From Prevotella sp. (GTDB lineage: Bacteria; Bacteroidota; Bacteroidia; Bacteroidales; Bacteroidaceae), in NCBI GenBank assembly GCA_016281815.1, contig JAEEJK010000083.1, forward strand, positions 41,312 to 105,311: DNA of 64,000 nt, given 5' to 3'. Of the stretch, positions 60,993-64,000 are shown piece by piece. The notes beneath the pieces are model-generated. The model had not been told where the DNA came from and ran no database searches. It saw nothing but the letters and a program-made list of their open reading frames with translations. Both the position numbers and the translations under genes were made by a program. Within the stretch, counting starts at the first letter, position 1. The number at the start of each line of letters is the position of its first letter.

Positions 60993-62447
60993 TCACTTTT
61001 TCTTTTGTTTGATGCTGGAAGAGGAGGCCATGCTGCGGACGCAGCGGAAGCCGATGTAGGAGCGTGGCTGGTTTTGGTACTCCCATGAGCGCCATGCCGA
61101 GCGGATGTATGACTCAGGGTCTTTCCACGAACCGCCGCGGACGCTCTTTTTCTTCAGGCGGTAGGGGTCTTCCTTGGCGGCCTTGTATTCCAACTGCGGG
61201 TTGAGGTCGTTCATCGCGTCGACACCCGCCTCGGTGTAGATGGTGCTGGTCCATTCCGCCACATTGCCGGCCATGTCGAAGAGTCCGTTGGTGTTGCCGG
61301 AGTAGATGCCCACTTTGCTGGTGATGAGGTTGCCGTCCTTGGTGTAGTTGCCCTTGTCGGGCTTGAAGTTGGCATAGAAGCATCCTTCTCCGTTCTTCAC
61401 GTCCTCGTTCTCCCAAGGGAATTCATTGCCCTCCTTTCCACGTGCGGCATACTCCCATTCTGCCTCGGTGGGCAACCGGTAGCGCTGCACATAACGGGCC
61501 TCGGGACCGAGTCCCTTGAGCAGATAGTCGGTTCGCCATGCACAGAAGGCGTTGGCCTGTTCCCAGGTGACGCCCACTACGGGGTAGTCGTTATAAGTGG
61601 GGTTGCTGAAGTAGTTGCGCAGGTACATCTCGTTGTCGGAGTTGCGGAAATCGTTGACCCAGCAGGTGGTGTCGGGATAGATGTTGATGATGTAGGTGTT
61701 GAGGAAGTCCCACGGTCCTGAGAGGGGTCGGTTGATGGTTTCCCTGACGATGCGCCCCTCGTCGTCGATATAGGCGGTATCCTTGGAGATCATCACCACC
61801 TCGTTGGGGTCGACCACTACATCAGTGTTGAGGTTGCGCTCCTCGGGGCGCAGCCTGTTGCGGCGGAGTGCCGCCGTGGTGTAGTCGTAGATCTCATAGC
61901 GGTAGTTGAGTTGGCTGGCATCGAGCGACTTCTCACCTGTGACGGGGTTGGTGACATAGAGGCTCTCGATGGCACGCTGCTCATCCTCGTTGGGTTTGCG
62001 CGGCAACGACTTTTTCCAGTCGAGGTGTGGGGTGACGGGGTCGCCGTTCTTGTCCTCGGTGATCTTGTAGGTCTCGTCGCCACCATAGGCTGGGTCGGCG
62101 AGGCGCTCGCGGAGGATGGAGTCACGCACCCAGAAGACAAACTGCTTGTACTTGGAGTTGGTCACCTCGGTCTCATCCATCCAGAAACCGTCGACAGAGA
62201 TCTCCTTGACAGGCGTCTGCTTGCCCCACAGGGTGTCCTGCTGGTCAATGCCCATCTTGAGGAAACCTCTTTTGATCATGGTCATGCCAAAGGGTGCGGG
62301 CTCCTTGAAACTTCTGCCTCCGCCCACGCCGGTAACCTCACCTCCTCTGCCCGATGAGGTGGTGGCTTTGCCGCCCATGCATCCTGTGAGCGCCACGAGG
62401 GTGACGGCACACAGGGCGGCAACAATATTTCTCATTCTCATATTCAC
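60993..62447 (-). CDS. gldK: T9SS lipoprotein GldK (PorK), FGE-sulfatase fold
   Basis: A 484-residue lipoprotein. Signal with lipobox LVALTGC (Cys22). The formylglycine-generating-enzyme/SUMF1-like fold shows FWMDETEVTNSKYKQF, VTWEQANAFC, RLPTEAEWEYAARG and the final WRSWEYQNQPRSYIGFRCV. The catalytic cysteines are not conserved, so it is a structural ring component that sits under the outer membrane with GldN. Second gene of the porP-gldKLMN operon. Confidence 0.94.
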   Translation of the reverse strand: MNMRMRNIVAALCAVTLVALTGCMGGKATTSSGRGGEVTGVGGGRSFKEPAPFGMTMIKRGFLKMGIDQQDTLWGKQTPVKEISVDGFWMDETEVTNSKYKQFVFWVRDSILRERLADPAYGGDETYKITEDKNGDPVTPHLDWKKSLPRKPNEDEQRAIESLYVTNPVTGEKSLDASQLNYRYEIYDYTTAALRRNRLRPEERNLNTDVVVDPNEVVMISKDTAYIDDEGRIVRETINRPLSGPWDFLNTYIINIYPDTTCWVNDFRNSDNEMYLRNYFSNPTYNDYPVVGVTWEQANAFCAWRTDYLLKGLGPEARYVQRYRLPTEAEWEYAARGKEGNEFPWENEDVKNGEGCFYANFKPDKGNYTKDGNLITSKVGIYSGNTNGLFDMAGNVAEWTSTIYTEAGVDAMNDLNPQLEYKAAKEDPYRLKKKSVRGGSWKDPESYIRSAWRSWEYQNQPRSYIGFRCVRSMASSSSIKQKKK

Positions 62448-62483
62448 TGATTACCTATTTTTCAAGTTTTGCCTTTGCTGACA

Positions 62484-63422
62484 TTATAATATACGCACAC
62501 TTTTGTGCTTGTTCTTTCCTTTCTTCGCCAGGTTGAGGTCAGTCTGATAGTTGATGAACAGTTCGTGGCTGCCATTTCCGATGCTGATGCCTGTGGTGTA
62601 GAACTCATAACTGTATCCCACGTGTATGCCATGGATGGTGGCTCCGATCATCGCGGTGACTGAGTTGGTGGGACTGTATCCCACACCTGCATAGAAATGC
62701 TTGTTGTCGTGATTGTAAGCAACCCGCGCTGTGATATCACCACGGTATCCCACGCCGTCGGTTCTCACGAGGAAAGTGGGATGTATAGTTATAAACGGAC
62801 TTCTCAGCCGAATATTGTATCCACCTGTCAAATAATAGGTTCGGTCTATCTGCAACTCATTGGTCTCACCGAGCGCCACGTTGGGTGCGGTGAGGTGCTG
62901 GGCTGACAGTCCCACATACCATGCCTTGTGGGTATAGTAGAGTCCCGCACCGAGGTCGAGGGTCTGTCCCTTCACTTCCGAGGAGGTGAAGACGGGGTCG
63001 CTGGTGTCGTCGATGTCAAGGTCGCTGCCGTCGAGGTTTTCCATGAGCAGACCGGCTTGGACGCCTGCGCTGAGGGTGCCTCCGAAGAGTTTGAACTTGA
63101 TGGCATACTGTCCCGACAGGCGCTGATGGGTGAAGAGACCGAGTTGGTCGTTGACGAGTTGGAGACCGACACCGTGATAGGAACTGCCGAGTAGAAACGG
63201 TATATCGCCGCTGATATACATGGTCTTGGGATTATTGTCAAATCCGACGAAGTTCATGGCGTAAGCGGCGGCGACGTTGAGTTTCTGCTCCTTTCCCACC
63301 GACCCGGGATTGAAATACGGCTCCATGACCCAGTAATGGGCGAAGGGCACATCATACTGGGCTTTGGCGATGACCGGGGCGACGGCCAGCACCACGGCAA
63401 AGAGGATTTTTCGTATTAACAC
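62484..63422 (-). CDS. porP: PorP/SprF family type IX secretion membrane protein
   Basis: A beta-barrel protein of about 312 residues. A signal peptide (LIRKILFAVVLAVAPVIAKA) precedes the PorP/SprF start QYDVPFAHYWVMEPYFNPGSVG, and barrel strands continue to the Lys-rich C-terminus. SprF-like proteins cooperate with T9SS and can bind cargo or ring components. I propose a GTG start at 63422 because no ATG near the signal peptide is in-frame; a 63527 ATG start would add 35 hydrophilic/aromatic residues before it. First gene of the T9SS operon. Confidence 0.85.
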   Translation of the reverse strand: MLIRKILFAVVLAVAPVIAKAQYDVPFAHYWVMEPYFNPGSVGKEQKLNVAAAYAMNFVGFDNNPKTMYISGDIPFLLGSSYHGVGLQLVNDQLGLFTHQRLSGQYAIKFKLFGGTLSAGVQAGLLMENLDGSDLDIDDTSDPVFTSSEVKGQTLDLGAGLYYTHKAWYVGLSAQHLTAPNVALGETNELQIDRTYYLTGGYNIRLRSPFITIHPTFLVRTDGVGYRGDITARVAYNHDNKHFYAGVGYSPTNSVTAMIGATIHGIHVGYSYEFYTTGISIGNGSHELFINYQTDLNLAKKGKNKHKSVRIL

Positions 63423-63541
63423 GATTAAATAACGTGATAATAGCAGATTTATTATTTGAGTAAGGGAGTAATATTTTATATTAGAATGTATTCGTAAGTG
63501 ACAAAAGAAGAGATAATAAAAAAACACTCCGCCTCAGGTAG

Positions 63542-63561
63542 GGACGCGACGTGTCGCGTCC
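63542..63561. repeat. GGACGCGA palindrome
   Basis: GGACGCGA, CGTG loop, TCGCGTCC: an 8-bp perfect stem. Third member of the GACGC palindrome family in the window. Confidence 0.7.
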
Positions 63562-63593
63562 GCATCGATATGGACGAAGACGCACACATCAAA

Positions 63594-63625
63594 CGAGAGG
63601 GGTATCAAAATTGACACCCCTCTCG
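63594..63625 (-). terminator. Hairpin after the dockerin-like gene
   Basis: CGAGAGGGGT (63594-63603) and ACCCCTCTCG (63616-63625) form a 10-bp stem; the inner TCAA/TTGA extends it. It lies about 40 nt after the stop, consistent with a terminator. Confidence 0.65.
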
Positions 63626-63666
63626 TATAGGAACCAACAATGCGATGTGTTGGAAAGATTCTTTAC

Positions 63667-64000
63667 TTATTCGCCACTTTTCACCTTGTCGATAAGGATC
63701 ATGACATCGGTGACAGAGATTTTGCCGTCATTGTTCATGTCACCCTTGATATCGGTCTCTGTCGGATCATCGGGATTGACAGGGTCATCGGGATTGACAA
63801 TTTCGGTCCTTCCAAAGGAGAATTTGGCTGATTGTGTCTGTGACTCATCCAGTGCCACGCGTGTGTCAAGATAAGCCTTGTTGGGATTCATGTTGTCCTT
63901 GCTGTACAGATAGAAGCCCAGGGTCTTGCCAAACGAGAGCACGTACATCGTCTCCTTGTTGTTCGCCCTCGTGTCGCCGTTCACCGACACATAGCCCTTC
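63667..64000 (-). CDS. Secreted protein C-terminus with dockerin-like repeat (5' part beyond window)
   Basis: The visible part ends in a Pro/Asp-rich linker (VNPDDPVNPDDPTETD) and a dockerin type I-like EF-hand segment, D-M-N-N-D-G-K-I-S-V-T-D-V-M-I-L-I. The frame is open to base 64000, so the gene starts outside the window. A single dockerin-like repeat at the C-terminus is common in Prevotella secreted proteins, but a role in sorting is not established. A hairpin follows the stop. Confidence 0.75.
   Translation of the reverse strand, partial: KGYVSVNGDTRANNKETMYVLSFGKTLGFYLYSKDNMNPNKAYLDTRVALDESQTQSAKFSFGRTEIVNPDDPVNPDDPTETDIKGDMNNDGKISVTDVMILIDKVKSGE

Larger units (their letters stand above)
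63423..63666. other. Intergenic region with palindrome and terminator
   Basis: 244 nt between porP and the partial dockerin-like gene. Contains the 63542-63561 palindrome and the 63594-63625 hairpin. No clear promoter box for porP was found. Confidence 0.5.

Overview
The window looks like chromosomal DNA of a Bacteroidota species, most likely Prevotella or a close relative. The evidence is: (i) the Bacteroidota promoter signature (TTTG, 19-21 nt, TAnnTTTG) recurs upstream of many genes; (ii) Shine-Dalgarno sequences are mostly absent; (iii) there is a type IX secretion (gliding-type) core operon, a secreted protein with a Prevotella-style C-terminal sorting tail, and several family-typical lipoproteins. 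No rRNA, prophage, integron or CRISPR array is visible. One tRNA gene (Leu, TAA) is present.

Layout. 1-943: the end of a minus-strand pair, a short-chain dehydrogenase and an acyl carrier protein. 1.1-20.3 kb: a surface-glycan locus. It contains a TupA-like ATP-grasp protein, a GT-C-like membrane protein, a UbiA-type polyprenyl-phosphate phosphoribosyltransferase with a HAD phosphatase, an acyltransferase, a phosphoethanolamine-transferase-like protein, an O-antigen ligase/polymerase, four glycosyltransferases, a DegT aminotransferase, an initiating sugar-phosphate transferase and the GDP-fucose pathway (manC, gmd, fcl). No flippase or chain-length regulator is seen in the window. 20.5-25.6 kb: a secreted six-hairpin glycosidase-like protein, a YiiX-like lipoprotein, a UPF1-like helicase and a small protein. 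25.6-27.9 kb: an MBOAT/SGNH acetylation pair. 28-34.8 kb: FadL-type porin, PgpH-like HD phosphodiesterase, gltX and waaA. 34.8-48.8 kb: housekeeping operons (ribD-DUF3737-PatB-gamma carbonic anhydrase; prmC-recX-comF; pyrE-SRPBCC-argH-lipoprotein; FKBP; thioredoxin-like lipoprotein-comM-esterase). 49.2-52.6 kb: a 1064-residue secreted protein and a small conserved-looking peptide. 52.9-54.1 kb: a RAYT-type HUH transposase embedded in its palindromic repeats. 54.1-57.1 kb: priA and a beta-barrel protein. 57.2-63.5 kb: the T9SS operon porP-gldK-gldL-gldM-gldN. 63.7 kb to the end: the 3' end of a secreted dockerin-like protein.

How it fits together. The T9SS core could export the 1064-residue cargo whose sorting tail lies 5 kb away. 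The glycan locus could supply surface polysaccharide or the lipid-linked sugar to which such cargo is anchored; this is inference.

The most unusual feature is not a gene. At least seven gene junctions in the 34-61 kb part carry short tandem arrays of 7- or 9-nt units. Many begin exactly at, or inside, the upstream stop codon, and others end just before the downstream start codon. Alongside them are several families of palindromic interspersed repeats, two of which appear to have been captured in-frame inside prmC and gldL.
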